Positions 30,064-40,121 of a stretch of 64,000 nucleotides of DNA are shown here, one piece after another. The notes below the pieces were generated by a model that was given only the letters and a program-made list of their open reading frames with translations, had not been told where the DNA came from and did not search any database. The stretch is from the NCBI RefSeq assembly GCF_041154675.1, contig NZ_AP031322.1, positions 1,735,812-1,799,811 of the forward strand. The letters run 5' to 3'. The position numbers and the translations under genes are program-made. The DNA comes from Sulfurisphaera javensis (GTDB lineage: Archaea > Thermoproteota > Thermoprotei_A > Sulfolobales > Sulfolobaceae). Positions within the stretch are counted from its first letter, which is position 1. Every line of letters begins with the position of its first letter.

Positions 30064-30168
30064 CTACTTATATTTCTTTTTCCTTTTACTTATTCTTACT
30101 ATTAAATATGAAATAGATAACGCAAAAACTAAAACCACTATAGTAGCTATTAATTGAGGTAAAATCAT
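30064..30168 (-). CDS. Small single-helix membrane protein (34 residues)
   Basis: ATG at 30168 opens MILPQLIATIVVLVFALSIS, YLIVRISKRKKKYK and stop: one clean membrane helix followed by a basic tail, so the C-terminus should face the cytoplasm. An ATTTATATC box begins a few bases upstream. It ends 18 bp before the aminotransferase start, in the same direction, and would be the first gene of that carrier operon. Small partners like this occur with some transporters, but no family is recognised and the ORF is short. Confidence 0.45.
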   Translation of the reverse strand: MILPQLIATIVVLVFALSISYLIVRISKRKKKYK

Positions 30169-30200
30169 AAATTTATATCCCTCTTCAGAGATATATAACT

Positions 30201-31399
30201 ATGCTTTTTGACTATTTTGAAAAAGAAGGAATACTATATACTACTGAATACGAGATAGTTAAAGAAAAATCAAAAGACTGGAGTTTTACCTCACCAATTT
30301 TAAGAAAGATAAACAAAGTTGCAGATGCAGTAGTTTTTCCCAGAAGTGAAGAAGATATAATAAAAATTGTTGAGTTTGCAATTGAAAACCACATTCCTTT
30401 GATCCCAAGAGGTTCTGGCTATGGAACAGTTGGTGGTTTAATACCTTTAAAAGGTGGGATAATAGTAGATATGAGTGGATTATCCGGAATAATAGAAGAG
30501 GATGAAGATACAATAACAGTTTATTCTGGGACTAAGTTTTATGAAAAAGGTAAATTGATATTTAACCCTAGAGTTTACCCTACAATTTATCAAAAAGCAA
30601 GTATAGGTGGTTATTTCTCTGGGGGCTCTTGGGGAATAGGATCTTTTATGTTTGGTCCTAATTGGGATCAGGTTGTTGAAATTAAAATGGTAAATCCTAG
30701 AGCAAAAATAATAAGTCTAAAAGGTGGTGATATCAAAATTGCAGCACATGCAGAAGGAACTACAGGTATAGTCACTAGATTAAAAATTTTGAAGTTAAAT
30801 GAAAGTTTTATACCACAGCTTTTACTTTTTGACACATTTTCTGAGGCAATTAAGTTTATACAAAAAATTTACGATACACTACCAGAAGTTTATCACATAA
30901 CCTTAAGGTCACAGAAATAACTCACTTAACAAAGGAAATAACTGGTTTTGACACTGATAAGTGGAGTGTTTTAGTTGTTGCAAAAGAAAAATTCGATAAC
31001 TCTATTGATGGTTCTATTCTGTGGAATAAAAGAAATGTTTTCTTCGCTGGCGTTTATGCAAACTTAACTTTAAAAATTAATAACCTCTATTATACCCAGT
31101 ATCATATAGAAGTTAATAAGCTTGAGGAGACCTTAGCAAAGGTGAGAGAATACAACGTAATAACTGAGGCAGAGTTTGCGAATGATGGAAAGGCTCACAC
31201 ATATTTTATGGTATTCGACGAGAAAACTTTTTACAAAGTTGAATCAATCTTAGGCAAGACATCTTTTGATCTTCATTCCTTGCAAATAAATAAAAGATTA
31301 GAAAGACAGCATCTACAAAAAATCGTGATGTATAAAAAAGCATATGATAAGGAAGATTTGTTTAACCCTGGCAAAATTAATATAGAAAGACTTCTTTAA
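30201..31399 (+). pseudogene. FAD-linked oxidase (GlcD/D-lactate dehydrogenase type), one-base frameshift
   Basis: The first part (30201-30920) has the PCMH-type FAD domain: PRSEEDIIKIVEFAIENHIP, LIPRGSGYGTVGG, GIIVDMSGLSGI, GGYFSGGSWGIGSF and AEGTTGIVTRLKI. It then stops; but shifting one base at about 30907 the text continues without a break as VTEITHLTKEITGFD... down to KEDLFNPGKINIERLL at 31399, the usual end (DPxGxLNPGK) of this family. So a single base loss cuts a 400-residue enzyme. This could be a recent mutation or a read error. Substrates of relatives are 2-hydroxy acids. Confidence 0.65.
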
Positions 31400-31743
31400 A
31401 TATAGAATTTAACTCATTGTCTTTACTTAATTTTTTATATACCAATCTAATTACTTCTAATTTACATCGAGTTTTCAACTTAGAATTTTCATGTTGTAGC
31501 GTAATTTATACCAATTTTTCTTATTTATATGTAATTAATATTAGAAACTCTAATTGAATAATTGACAAAATAACAATAGATTACCATATGTAGTAACTAC
31601 TAAGATTGTCTAGTTACTAGCAATTTAATAAATTACTTAAATATGCTTAATTTACTCACTAAAAGCAAACATTAATTTATGTAAAAAGTTATAGAAAGAT
31701 AATTACATGTATTTAATTTTATAAATAATTAATTAAAATTTTA
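31400..31743. other. AT-rich intergenic gap
   Basis: About 340 bases between two convergent genes. No ORF, RNA-like GC-rich block or clear repeat was seen; it probably contains only the T-rich ends of both transcripts. Confidence 0.5.
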
Positions 31744-32403
31744 TTATATTAATGTTAACGAATCAAAACCATTTTTCACATATTTAATTTTTCTTAATGC
31801 CATAAATAAACTAGCTAGATTTGTTGATATAACTGGTATCCCAAAAACTCTAGGTAATGTCTTCACAGCTTTATAAGTTATCAAATTACTTCCATAAATA
31901 TATATTGCTTCAGAATCCTTACTTACTCTACTTTTAAGTAACGCTATTGATATAGTTTTGTAGTCAACATTTTTTAGCCCTATTTTATCATTAATATTTA
32001 GATAGGTATATCCTGTTACGCTAATACCGTTAACTGTAAGATATTCTACTTCTTCAAGTGCTCTCTCAACTGTATAAGGTGTGAAGAGCCAAATCTTACT
32101 TATCCCTAATTCCTTGAAAAGTTCTAACGCAGATTCTTCTGCCAAAACATAAGGTTTCTCAAACTGCTCAAGAACTTGCCTTATATCTGAAGAGATGTTA
32201 TGGACCTCGTAATCTTCTTGATATACAAAAATGTCAACCAGCGATTCTAACTTAGAAGCTTCCTTGTATAACTCATCTTTTAAATTAGCTATTTTACTTA
32301 TTCTAGCAGTATGAATCGCCAACCCTTTAGGTGCCATTTTCCAAAAATCATATTCACTGCCACCATCTATATCTGATATTAATAGTCCTATTCTTTTTAA
32401 CAT
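31744..32403 (-). CDS. Asp/Glu-racemase superfamily protein without cysteines
   Basis: 219 residues. The start RIGLLISDIDGGSEYDFWKMAPKG, the IWLFTPYTVERALEEVEYL helix and VDYKTISIALLKSRVSKDSEAIYIYG fit the maleate isomerase / arylmalonate decarboxylase / hydantoin racemase superfamily. These enzymes use one or two cysteines as acid-base pair; this chain has none at all. In the usual second-Cys place it reads YIYGSNLITY, whereas the broken paralog at 40122 has YLHCTNIITY. It is therefore either non-catalytic or uses other residues. A shared role with the hydantoinase and carbamoyl-amidase 10 kb away is possible. Confidence 0.55.
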   Translation of the reverse strand: MLKRIGLLISDIDGGSEYDFWKMAPKGLAIHTARISKIANLKDELYKEASKLESLVDIFVYQEDYEVHNISSDIRQVLEQFEKPYVLAEESALELFKELGISKIWLFTPYTVERALEEVEYLTVNGISVTGYTYLNINDKIGLKNVDYKTISIALLKSRVSKDSEAIYIYGSNLITYKAVKTLPRVFGIPVISTNLASLFMALRKIKYVKNGFDSLTLI

Positions 32404-32628
32404 AAGTCTACATTTTAGTGAATAATTTAAAAACTTTTACCTAATGATAACTTAAAAATTTTCAATGCTAAGGTTGTAATTTATAACATTTTAATCACGA
32501 ATAATAAAATAATTTTACAAAAAAGAAAGAAAGATAAAGATTAACTAAAATTTTAAGATACTATTGAGTAAACATTGTTTAATCAAAGCTATAAAACATT
32601 TTTTAATAAGTTTACTCACCCTTAATGT

Positions 32629-34233
32629 ATGCAAGAAAAAAAGAAAGCTTTCGTTAGGGAATCCTCTGGACTAGTAAGAGAAATGGATGCCAAAGACGCA
32701 TTCTCAATGAACTTCTCATACTTAGGACCAGCAGCTGGTGTTGCATATCCATTAAGTTTTGCCTCAACATTAATTGGGGCTAGTTGGATATTAGCTGGGT
32801 TTTTAGGAGCATTATTAATGTTACCAGTAGCAATAATGTATTACTTCCTTTCAAAATACATACCAAGATCTGCTGGTGACTATATATACATATCAAGAAC
32901 ATTAGGACCTAGAATTGGGTTTATTCAAGCACTATCAAATATATTCATTTTTGCTAGCGGTGTACCAATTTTAGCTCAGCTTGAATTACCATTAGTTGTA
33001 GAACCCTCATTACAAATTCTTGGAGTAACATTTCATGATTCTTCATTAATCTCATTTGCTAATAATTTCTCATTCAGTAATGAAACTTCCCCCGTATTCT
33101 TTGCAAGTACGCTTATAATTATTGCCTTAGTTACACTAGTAGTAATAGCTAGAACTAAATACTTTGCTAGAATCATAACCATCTTAACAGCCATCCAGAT
33201 TTTAGGTACTATAGCAATGATTATAGGCTTAATAATAGTTGGCCCTTCCTACTCATCGATATTTACAAAAGTTTCTGGATCCTTTGGTGGTCCGTCCTAC
33301 TCGCACTTAGAATCTCTATGTACAATACCTACTAGTGGAATTAATCCATTAACTACTATAGTATTAATGTCAGCAATAACATCATTTCTCTTTTTATATA
33401 ATAATGCCCCAACTTATTTTAGTGGTGAAATAAAGAGAGCTGAAAAAGGTGGTTTATTTTATGGTATCATTGTCTCATATATCGTAACTGCTATTATGGC
33501 TTTAGCACTTCTTGCTGAATTACAAAACTTCATTGGTGAGAAGTTTTATGATTACACTTCCTTTAACGGTTGGGATTACTCAAATGGATCTGGAATTCCT
33601 ATAGCAACAACATCAATATTAGCTTATGTATCTATCCCCTTCTTAAATAATCCAGCATTAATAATACTTTTCGTAGCCAGTGCAATTACCTGGTATATCT
33701 TGTATGCTATAATTAATTTAGCTATACCAACTAGAACATTATTTGCAATATCCTTTGATTGGTTAGCTCCCACATTTTTCACTAAAGTTCATGAGAAGTT
33801 CAGAACCCCTATTTATGCAACACTTTTCATTACCGGATTAAACGTAATTTTTGATATTCTTGAAATATATTTAGGTTTCAGTGAAAGCGCTATTACTACT
33901 GTAATTGTTTTCATGCTTTACCAATACTTCTTGGCTGCAATAGCTGCAGTAGTTATTGCCAAAAAGAAACTTTATGGGATAAATGACAACAGAATAGGAA
34001 TACTTGGAATAATTTCAGCAATAGTACTCATTATTCCGGCTTTCTTCCTTATTTATTATGGTATAATATCTAGTAGCTTCGCATCATTAGTATTTCCTAA
34101 TCTAACTCTTAATTTAGGAATAATAATTGGTGTACCAATAGTAGCTTTAGTATTATTTGAAGTAATAAGAAGAATAAGAGAGAAACAAGGAATAGACTTA
34201 TCATTAACGTTCAGTGAAATACCACCAGAGTGA
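32629..34233 (+). CDS. APC-superfamily permease with RESSGLVRE / EIPPE end tags
   Basis: 534 residues, about 12 helices. N-terminus FVRESSGLVREMDAKDAFSM (residues about 8-26), C-terminus GIDLSLTFSEIPPE. The first helix NFSYLGPAAGVAYPLSFAST and the loop FSGEIKRAEKGG are typical of the APC fold. Alone among the five tagged permeases it has a charged MDAKD right after the tag. It is followed by an MFS carrier gene 122 bp on. Substrate unknown; amino acid or amine uptake is likely. Confidence 0.8.
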   Translation: MQEKKKAFVRESSGLVREMDAKDAFSMNFSYLGPAAGVAYPLSFASTLIGASWILAGFLGALLMLPVAIMYYFLSKYIPRSAGDYIYISRTLGPRIGFIQALSNIFIFASGVPILAQLELPLVVEPSLQILGVTFHDSSLISFANNFSFSNETSPVFFASTLIIIALVTLVVIARTKYFARIITILTAIQILGTIAMIIGLIIVGPSYSSIFTKVSGSFGGPSYSHLESLCTIPTSGINPLTTIVLMSAITSFLFLYNNAPTYFSGEIKRAEKGGLFYGIIVSYIVTAIMALALLAELQNFIGEKFYDYTSFNGWDYSNGSGIPIATTSILAYVSIPFLNNPALIILFVASAITWYILYAIINLAIPTRTLFAISFDWLAPTFFTKVHEKFRTPIYATLFITGLNVIFDILEIYLGFSESAITTVIVFMLYQYFLAAIAAVVIAKKKLYGINDNRIGILGIISAIVLIIPAFFLIYYGIISSSFASLVFPNLTLNLGIIIGVPIVALVLFEVIRRIREKQGIDLSLTFSEIPPE

Positions 34234-34355
34234 AACTAACTAAAGGCAAGCATAGTATATTTTGTCAATAATAAAATTCTAAATATATAGATTTTTCTCT
34301 TTTTTACGAATTTATAAGGATTAACTTTTTAAAATTAGAAAAGAGATTACTGATT

Positions 34356-35537
34356 ATGAAAGATTATATACATGCAGTTACATCCTCTACATTAGCATGG
34401 GCAGGGAACATTTACGATTTAGTATTAATAACTTACACATACCCATTTCTTCACAAATTCTTTGGATTAACATACTTTGAACTCACATTGCTCTTTTCAT
34501 TAGGTTTAATAGGTAGAGTTATAGGAGCATCAATTTTCGGAAAATTAGCTGATAAAAAGGGAAGGAAAATTGTTTCCTTAATTGGAACGGCTGGTTATAG
34601 TTCATTTCAGGCACTTTTCACATTCTCATCAGCATTTGTGTTGATGGCTTTATTTAGAACTATAGAGGGAATATTCATGGGTGCACAATGGACTGCTGGA
34701 ACTGTATTAGCTGTTGAAAAAGCTCCTAAAGAGAAAATACAATTTGTTAACAGCATAGTTCAAGCTGGTTATGCATTAGGTTATGCATTAACTGGGGTAA
34801 GTTATTATTTCCTTTCTTCTTCCCTAAACTCAATAACTGGTTATTACATTTTCATGCTTACTGGTTCAATTCCTTTAGCTTTAGTCCCTTACATTTACTT
34901 TAAAGTTACTGAAAGTTTTAAGCCAGTTGCAAGACAAAAAGTGAGAGTTAGTGAATATAAGGACTATTTTATTAAAGCATCTTTAGCAATGTCCGGAATG
35001 TTTATAGCTTATTTATCAGTTTTTAGTATTTATCCAGATTTTGCTTATGCTGAGCATTTTCCACCATCATTTATAGGAATTTTAATGGCAATAGCTAACA
35101 TAATTCAAGCTTTATCTTACATTTTCTTTGGAAGGATTTCAAGTTATGTAAGTCCCTTTAAATTAATTTACACGGGAATTATAGGATTGCTTATTGCAGT
35201 ATTTTTAGCAATGCCGTTGTTTTCCTCCTTTTATATAATTCCATCAATGTCGGCTGGAGTATTTTTATATGCATTTTCAGTAGGTTTTTGGCCATTAATT
35301 TCTGGTATTGTAGCTAGTAGTGTGCCAACTGAAATTAGGGCATTCTTAACTGGGACTAGTTATAATATTGGTGCAGTATCTGGTGGTGTTATTTCAGCTA
35401 TCATAGGGGAAATAATAGTTTTATACGGTATGGGAAGATTACCATATTTCGTTGATCTCATAAACTTTGCTTCTTTAGCTGTAGTTTTCATTTCAATGTA
35501 TACTTGGCCTAGAAGAATAGCAGTAAAAGAAAGTTAA
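34356..35537 (+). CDS. MFS carrier (sugar-acid/sialate-like subgroup)
   Basis: 393 residues, about 12 helices. Motif A-like text FGKLADKKGRKIVSLIGT lies between helices 2 and 3, and a second arginine-rich motif RTIEGIFMGAQWTAGTVLAVE matches the GxQWxxG family mark of MFS acid carriers. The central loop is short. Starts with a TATA-like TTTTTAAAATT about 25 bp upstream. Substrate cannot be told from sequence; context suggests an organic acid or amino acid. Confidence 0.8.
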   Translation: MKDYIHAVTSSTLAWAGNIYDLVLITYTYPFLHKFFGLTYFELTLLFSLGLIGRVIGASIFGKLADKKGRKIVSLIGTAGYSSFQALFTFSSAFVLMALFRTIEGIFMGAQWTAGTVLAVEKAPKEKIQFVNSIVQAGYALGYALTGVSYYFLSSSLNSITGYYIFMLTGSIPLALVPYIYFKVTESFKPVARQKVRVSEYKDYFIKASLAMSGMFIAYLSVFSIYPDFAYAEHFPPSFIGILMAIANIIQALSYIFFGRISSYVSPFKLIYTGIIGLLIAVFLAMPLFSSFYIIPSMSAGVFLYAFSVGFWPLISGIVASSVPTEIRAFLTGTSYNIGAVSGGVISAIIGEIIVLYGMGRLPYFVDLINFASLAVVFISMYTWPRRIAVKES

Positions 35538-35711
35538 ACTAAATGTGAGAATGACTCTTTCTTTGTTTTATGCTATATACTTATTGCCTTATATCTAAAG
35601 AGAGAATGAGTTAAAAAGAAAATGGACCTTGAGAAAATTAATTTAGATACTGAGAGACCTTTCTAGACGAAGCATAAATTGAAATAAAAACTACTTTTTT
35701 CTCATACTATC

Positions 35712-36995
35712 CTAATGTTCAACTTTTTCCTGCCCTTCAAAGACAGTTCCTTTAGTCTCTTTATAAATTAAATACGCGACTAAAGTTGCAATCATTCCTC
35801 CAATTCCCCAAAATACTGGAGCAAGTTTATAACCAGTTACGTAAATTAAGTAGGTTGCTATAAATGGCGTAGTGCCTCCAAATACCGCAACACCTACGTG
35901 ATAATCAAATGACACAGCGGTATACCTAACTTTTGTGGGAAATAGCTCAGTTAATGCAGTAGCATATGAGCCGGTTCCAAATGAACCAACTATAGCAACT
36001 AATGTTTGTGCTAATACTATCAATAAGAACTGACCAGTGGATATTAAATAGAAATAGGGATATACGAGAATTAGCAGACCCACTGCAGCAGTAATCATCA
36101 TCGGCTTTCTCCCTACCTTGTCAGCAATCCTAGCAAAAACGAGTATAGATATAGCCTCAACTACATAACCTATTGTCAACGCTAGGGACACTGTCTTAGC
36201 TGAAACACCTATAATTGTCTCTAAATATGAAGTAGCAAAAACACTGGTAGCATATGTTAATGTTGTTCCTCCAACTATAAATCCTAAACCTAACAATATT
36301 CTTCTCCAGTGGGTTTTAAACGCCTCAACTAATGGAACTCTGGATATTTGACCATTATCTTTAATTCTCTTAAATACTGGAGATTCCTTTATCCTTAGTC
36401 TTATTATTACTCCAATTACTGCTATAAAGGCACCTATAACGAACAGAAGTCTCCATCCGATTGACGAGAATGTAGGAGGTGCCATAATACTGCTAAAGAC
36501 GAATATTAGCCCAGTAGCCATTAATGGTCCGATTCCCTGTGCCATTTGAGCGATTCCTACATACAAAGCTCTGTTAGTTGGTTTAGCAAACTCTGCAGCT
36601 AACGTTATTCCTCCACCAAATTCTCCCCCTAGTGAAAAACCCTGGAGTAGCCTGAGTATAGTTAGTAATATAGGTGCTAAAATACCCAATGCAGCATATC
36701 CTGGTAACAGACCAGTAAACAAAGATGATAACCCCATCAATGTCATAGTTATTATTAATGTATATTTTCTACCTATCTTATCTCCTAGATGACCGAAAAC
36801 TATAGCTCCTAAAGGTCTTCCGGCGAAACCGGTAGCAAATACTGCTAATGTGTCTAATAGAGAAACTAATTTATTGTGGGAAGGAAAGAAAAGTTCAGCT
36901 AAAATACCTGATAAAAAACCAAAAATTAGAAAGTCATAAAATTCAAATGCTATTCCTATCATAGCAGCTATTGAAACTTTAATTTCCTCTTTCAT
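35712..36995 (-). CDS. MFS carrier, metabolite:proton symporter type (ProP/ShiA-like), second copy
   Basis: 427 residues. Same family as the carrier at 27469: MIGIAFEFYDFLIFGFLSG start, FGHLGDKIGRKYTLIITM, RLLQGFSLGGEFGGGITLAAE and ELFPTKVRYTAVSFDYHVG. The two differ enough that they probably serve different substrates. It stands alone; the neighbouring MFS gene at 34356 converges on it and the NCS1 permease gene is 255 bp upstream in the same direction. Confidence 0.85.
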   Translation of the reverse strand: MKEEIKVSIAAMIGIAFEFYDFLIFGFLSGILAELFFPSHNKLVSLLDTLAVFATGFAGRPLGAIVFGHLGDKIGRKYTLIITMTLMGLSSLFTGLLPGYAALGILAPILLTILRLLQGFSLGGEFGGGITLAAEFAKPTNRALYVGIAQMAQGIGPLMATGLIFVFSSIMAPPTFSSIGWRLLFVIGAFIAVIGVIIRLRIKESPVFKRIKDNGQISRVPLVEAFKTHWRRILLGLGFIVGGTTLTYATSVFATSYLETIIGVSAKTVSLALTIGYVVEAISILVFARIADKVGRKPMMITAAVGLLILVYPYFYLISTGQFLLIVLAQTLVAIVGSFGTGSYATALTELFPTKVRYTAVSFDYHVGVAVFGGTTPFIATYLIYVTGYKLAPVFWGIGGMIATLVAYLIYKETKGTVFEGQEKVEH

Positions 36996-37250
36996 ATTAT
37001 TTTTCTTTATTTTGAACCTTTATTTATATTTTATAAATGGGAGATTGAATGGATTTCTGATTTACTCACAGGAACTTTAGATAAGGTTCAATTTACCAAG
37101 TTATAAGGAGGTTATTTCTCTATATAAGAAGTTAAATTTTTTCCAATATATTAGTCATACTTAACTTATGTATATATGTAAAATGATAATTAACACGTGT
37201 AAAGCGATAAATTAGAAAAAATTAGTAACTTTAAGTGAACATATATCTGT

Positions 37251-38723
37251 CTACTTCCACTTCTTTTCGAAAATTATGTATATTATCATGCTTATAAATA
37301 CAGCTAAATACCAGCCATAGTCATACAAGAAGCTAAGTGCTGGTATTAAAAATCCAATAACTGGCAATAAGAAGCCTATAGCCATAGCCAATAAGGCTTT
37401 AAACTTATAACCGTCTGTGTACCAATATTTTCCTCTTGGCATAAACAAGTCTACTAGGCTTATATTAGTTTTTCTTAATATCCAATAGTCAGCAATCATT
37501 ATACCAGCTATTGAACCTAATCCAGATCCTATTATTCCTAATATATCAAAAATTGTTCCAGCGTTGTTATACCACAACCATGGAACATATAAGAAACTGA
37601 TTAGTGCAGCTATTATTGAAGCCTTACTCCAGGTTGATATCTTCTTTGGAAATAGACTAATTAAGTCATATACTGGTGATACAATATTTGCGGCCACATT
37701 TACAGATATTGTAGCTATTACTAAACTAGCACCAACTAATAAGGAAAGATATGGGTTTTTTGTAAATAAGTACATGATATTTACTGGATTAACATAATTA
37801 ATTGCTTGTGACGATGGGATATGATATAAGTAAATCATTGTTGATACTATACCTATAGCTATGAACGAGAATAAGGTAACAACTATTGGTAAACCTATTG
37901 CTTGTCCAATAAATTGATCTTTCTGAGATTTAGAGAATCTTGTAAAATCGGGTATGTTTAATACTAATGTTGCCCAAACTCCAGCCATTGAGGAAATAGC
38001 TAACATAATGTTTGACACAGAAGGTGTTTCTGTACCGCTAATAGAGAATAATGGACCAAATCCGTGGGCCACAGATACTGCATAAGCAAATAAACCGCCT
38101 AAAGTTGCAACAATTAAAGGACCTGCTACTAGTTCAAAATCCTTAACTTCACCCATACCCTTAAATAATACTACAACGTTTAGCACCCAAAAGATAAACA
38201 TTGAAATAGCAACATTTTCTGGCATCCCTAACACATTAGCAGTTAATGAGTTCCATGGAGGATAAAATATGCCTATGACAGCGTTAATTAACGTACCACC
38301 AACATATGTTTGCACGGCAAACCAGAATAGTGCTACAATCGCTCTCATAATAACTGGTACCCTTGCCCCTTTTATTCCAAACATTGGTCTAACTGAAGTA
38401 GGATATGGAATACCCCATTTAGCCCCAATATGTCCATTCAAATATAAGGCAATAAGTAATGTGCCATAAGCAAATCCTATTATAAAGAGGGCTAAAGGGG
38501 CACCAAATTCAAAAGTCAATAAGCCGGCTAATTCAAACGCTACTACGTTATGAGACATTCCAGCCCATATTGTAGTGTAGTTTATCCAATTCCATGTTTT
38601 TACTCCTTTAGATAATGGTGCTATGTTAGGATTATAAAAAGTGTCTGGAACAGTATGTACACCTTGCCCATATTCATTAACATCTAGCTTTATATTCCCA
38701 CTACTTATTTTACTTTCTTCCAT
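37251..38723 (-). CDS. NCS1-family permease (nucleobase, hydantoin or allantoin uptake)
   Basis: 490 residues, about 12 helices. The N-terminus NPNIAPLSKGVKTWNWINYTTIWAGMSHN is the NCS1 family opening (W-x3-N-x2-x3-MxH), with GAKWGIPYPTSVRPMFGIKGA (substrate site helix 3) and FTRFSKSQKDQFIGQAIGLP in the middle. Relatives carry uracil, allantoin or benzyl-hydantoin with sodium or protons. It is divergent from the PuuE-like gene, and a 12-bp inverted repeat lies between the two, which suggests joint control. It likely feeds the hydantoinase pathway downstream. Confidence 0.88.
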   Translation of the reverse strand: MEESKISSGNIKLDVNEYGQGVHTVPDTFYNPNIAPLSKGVKTWNWINYTTIWAGMSHNVVAFELAGLLTFEFGAPLALFIIGFAYGTLLIALYLNGHIGAKWGIPYPTSVRPMFGIKGARVPVIMRAIVALFWFAVQTYVGGTLINAVIGIFYPPWNSLTANVLGMPENVAISMFIFWVLNVVVLFKGMGEVKDFELVAGPLIVATLGGLFAYAVSVAHGFGPLFSISGTETPSVSNIMLAISSMAGVWATLVLNIPDFTRFSKSQKDQFIGQAIGLPIVVTLFSFIAIGIVSTMIYLYHIPSSQAINYVNPVNIMYLFTKNPYLSLLVGASLVIATISVNVAANIVSPVYDLISLFPKKISTWSKASIIAALISFLYVPWLWYNNAGTIFDILGIIGSGLGSIAGIMIADYWILRKTNISLVDLFMPRGKYWYTDGYKFKALLAMAIGFLLPVIGFLIPALSFLYDYGWYLAVFISMIIYIIFEKKWK

Positions 38724-38774
38724 ATTTTAGAGCTTAATTAAATAGTATTTAAACTTTATATGATAATAGTTTGC

Positions 38775-38832
38775 ATATCGTTCAAAAATTTAATAAATGA
38801 TAGCCTTTTATGTTAATTTATTTGAACGATAT
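38775..38832. promoter_or_regulatory. Perfect 12-bp inverted repeat in a divergent control region
   Basis: ATATCGTTCAAA (38775-38786) faces TTTGAACGATAT (38821-38832) with 34 bases between, all 12 positions matching. It lies between the NCS1 permease (start 38723) and the PuuE-like gene (start 38986). The centre-to-centre distance of 46 bp is about four and a half helical turns. A dimeric regulator bound to each half or looping between them would fit. The same word was not noticed in other promoters here. Confidence 0.5.
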
Positions 38833-38985
38833 ATTCTAAGCTTATATGATGAAAACAAAGTATTTTTATCTTAAAAATTCTAATTATTGATATTATTTAG
38901 TTTGTTTATAATTATCTTCATGTATTAGTTTGAACTATATTCAACACATAAATAAAAAAGACTTAAATATAGTACATTAACAGAA

Positions 38986-39860
38986 TTGATTATGATATAT
39001 GTAAGTGTGACAGTAGATGTAGACGCAATGGCCGGATGGATAGGAAGTTATGGAGGAGAAAATTCTCTTTGTGACTTATCAAGAGGAGAGTTTGCAGGTA
39101 AAATAGGTGTAAAAAGACTCGTATCTCTATTTAAAGAAACAAAAATAAAAGCTACATGGTTTATTCCAGGTCACTCTATAGAAACTTTTAAGAACGAAAT
39201 ATATGAAGCTGCGCATGAGGAACACGAAATTGGTACACATGGATATTCTCATGAAAACCCATTAAGATTAACGAAAGAAAAAGAAAAGAAAATATTTATA
39301 AAAAATATAAGATTAATAAAAGAGATTACTGGAAAAGAACCTAAGGGAAATAGACAACCGTGGTGGGATATGGCACCATGGACCGTTGAAAATTTAGAAG
39401 AATTAGGATTCACATACGATAGTAGTTTAATGGGGGATGAATTTCATCCTTATTATTTGCGTAAAGGAGATAAATGGTATCCAATAGATTACTCTAAGGA
39501 TCCAGATGAATGGATGAAACCATATGAATTTGGTAAGCCTACTAAAATAATTGAATTTCCAGTATCATGGTATCTAGATGATTTACCTCCTCAGTTATTC
39601 ATGAAACATCCATATTATAATTATGGATGGACACATCAGATATTGTATATAATGTACTATTTAGAGAACATTTTGATTACTTATATGAAATCGAGAAAAA
39701 TGGTATACTTACGTTAACAATTCATCCAGATGTAACTGGAAGAGTACAAGGAATAAGACGTTTCAGAGAATTAATTTATTATATAAAATCAAAGCCAGGA
39801 GTTGAGTTTATTACTTTAGAGGAAGCAGCCGAATTATTTAAAAGAGGTGAACTAATTTAA
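38986..39860 (+). pseudogene. PuuE-like polysaccharide deacetylase/allantoinase with one-base frameshift
   Basis: The first frame (38986-39717) has the NodB-type metal site: TVDVDAMAGW (Asp), IKATWFIPGHSIET, and EIGTHGYSHENP (two His), with RQPWWDMAPWTVENLEELGF and EFPVSWYLDD, typical of the PuuE/allantoinase group. After residue 217 (YGWTH) it runs off into other text. The second frame, joined at about 39636, gives SDIVYNVLFREHFDYLYEIE and LTLTIHPDVTGRVQGIRR, the normal end. One lost T (CATTCA to CATCA) explains it. Relatives open allantoin or similar rings or deacylate amides. Full length would be 291 residues. Confidence 0.65.
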
Positions 39861-40064
39861 GATTAGACAGTTTTCAAAAATAAAAGAGTAAGTTATTTTA
39901 ACTAATAAATTATTATTTAAAAAGATCAACTAACATAAGATGATTGTTAATAAGTTAGATTAGATTTTTAGTTTATTTCAAAATATAAAGGCATTAAAAC
40001 TTTAAGAGTTATTAATTATCTTTTTACATTAGATAAAAATATCATTATTAACTGCTTAATTATA

Positions 40065-40076
40065 TATTGTACAATA
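40065..40076. promoter_or_regulatory. TATTGTACAATA palindrome upstream of racemase-like gene
   Basis: A perfect 12-bp palindrome, 46 bp before the ATG at 40122 and just upstream of a TATA-like TTTATAAAC (about 40090-40098). The core TTGTACA also occurs before the dihydropyrimidine dehydrogenase-like gene (42786-42827) and before the permease at 50576. This placing suits an activator or Lrp-type operator. Confidence 0.4.
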
Positions 40077-40121
40077 AACTGTAATAAACATTTATAAACA
40101 ATACAATAAATTCATGTATCT

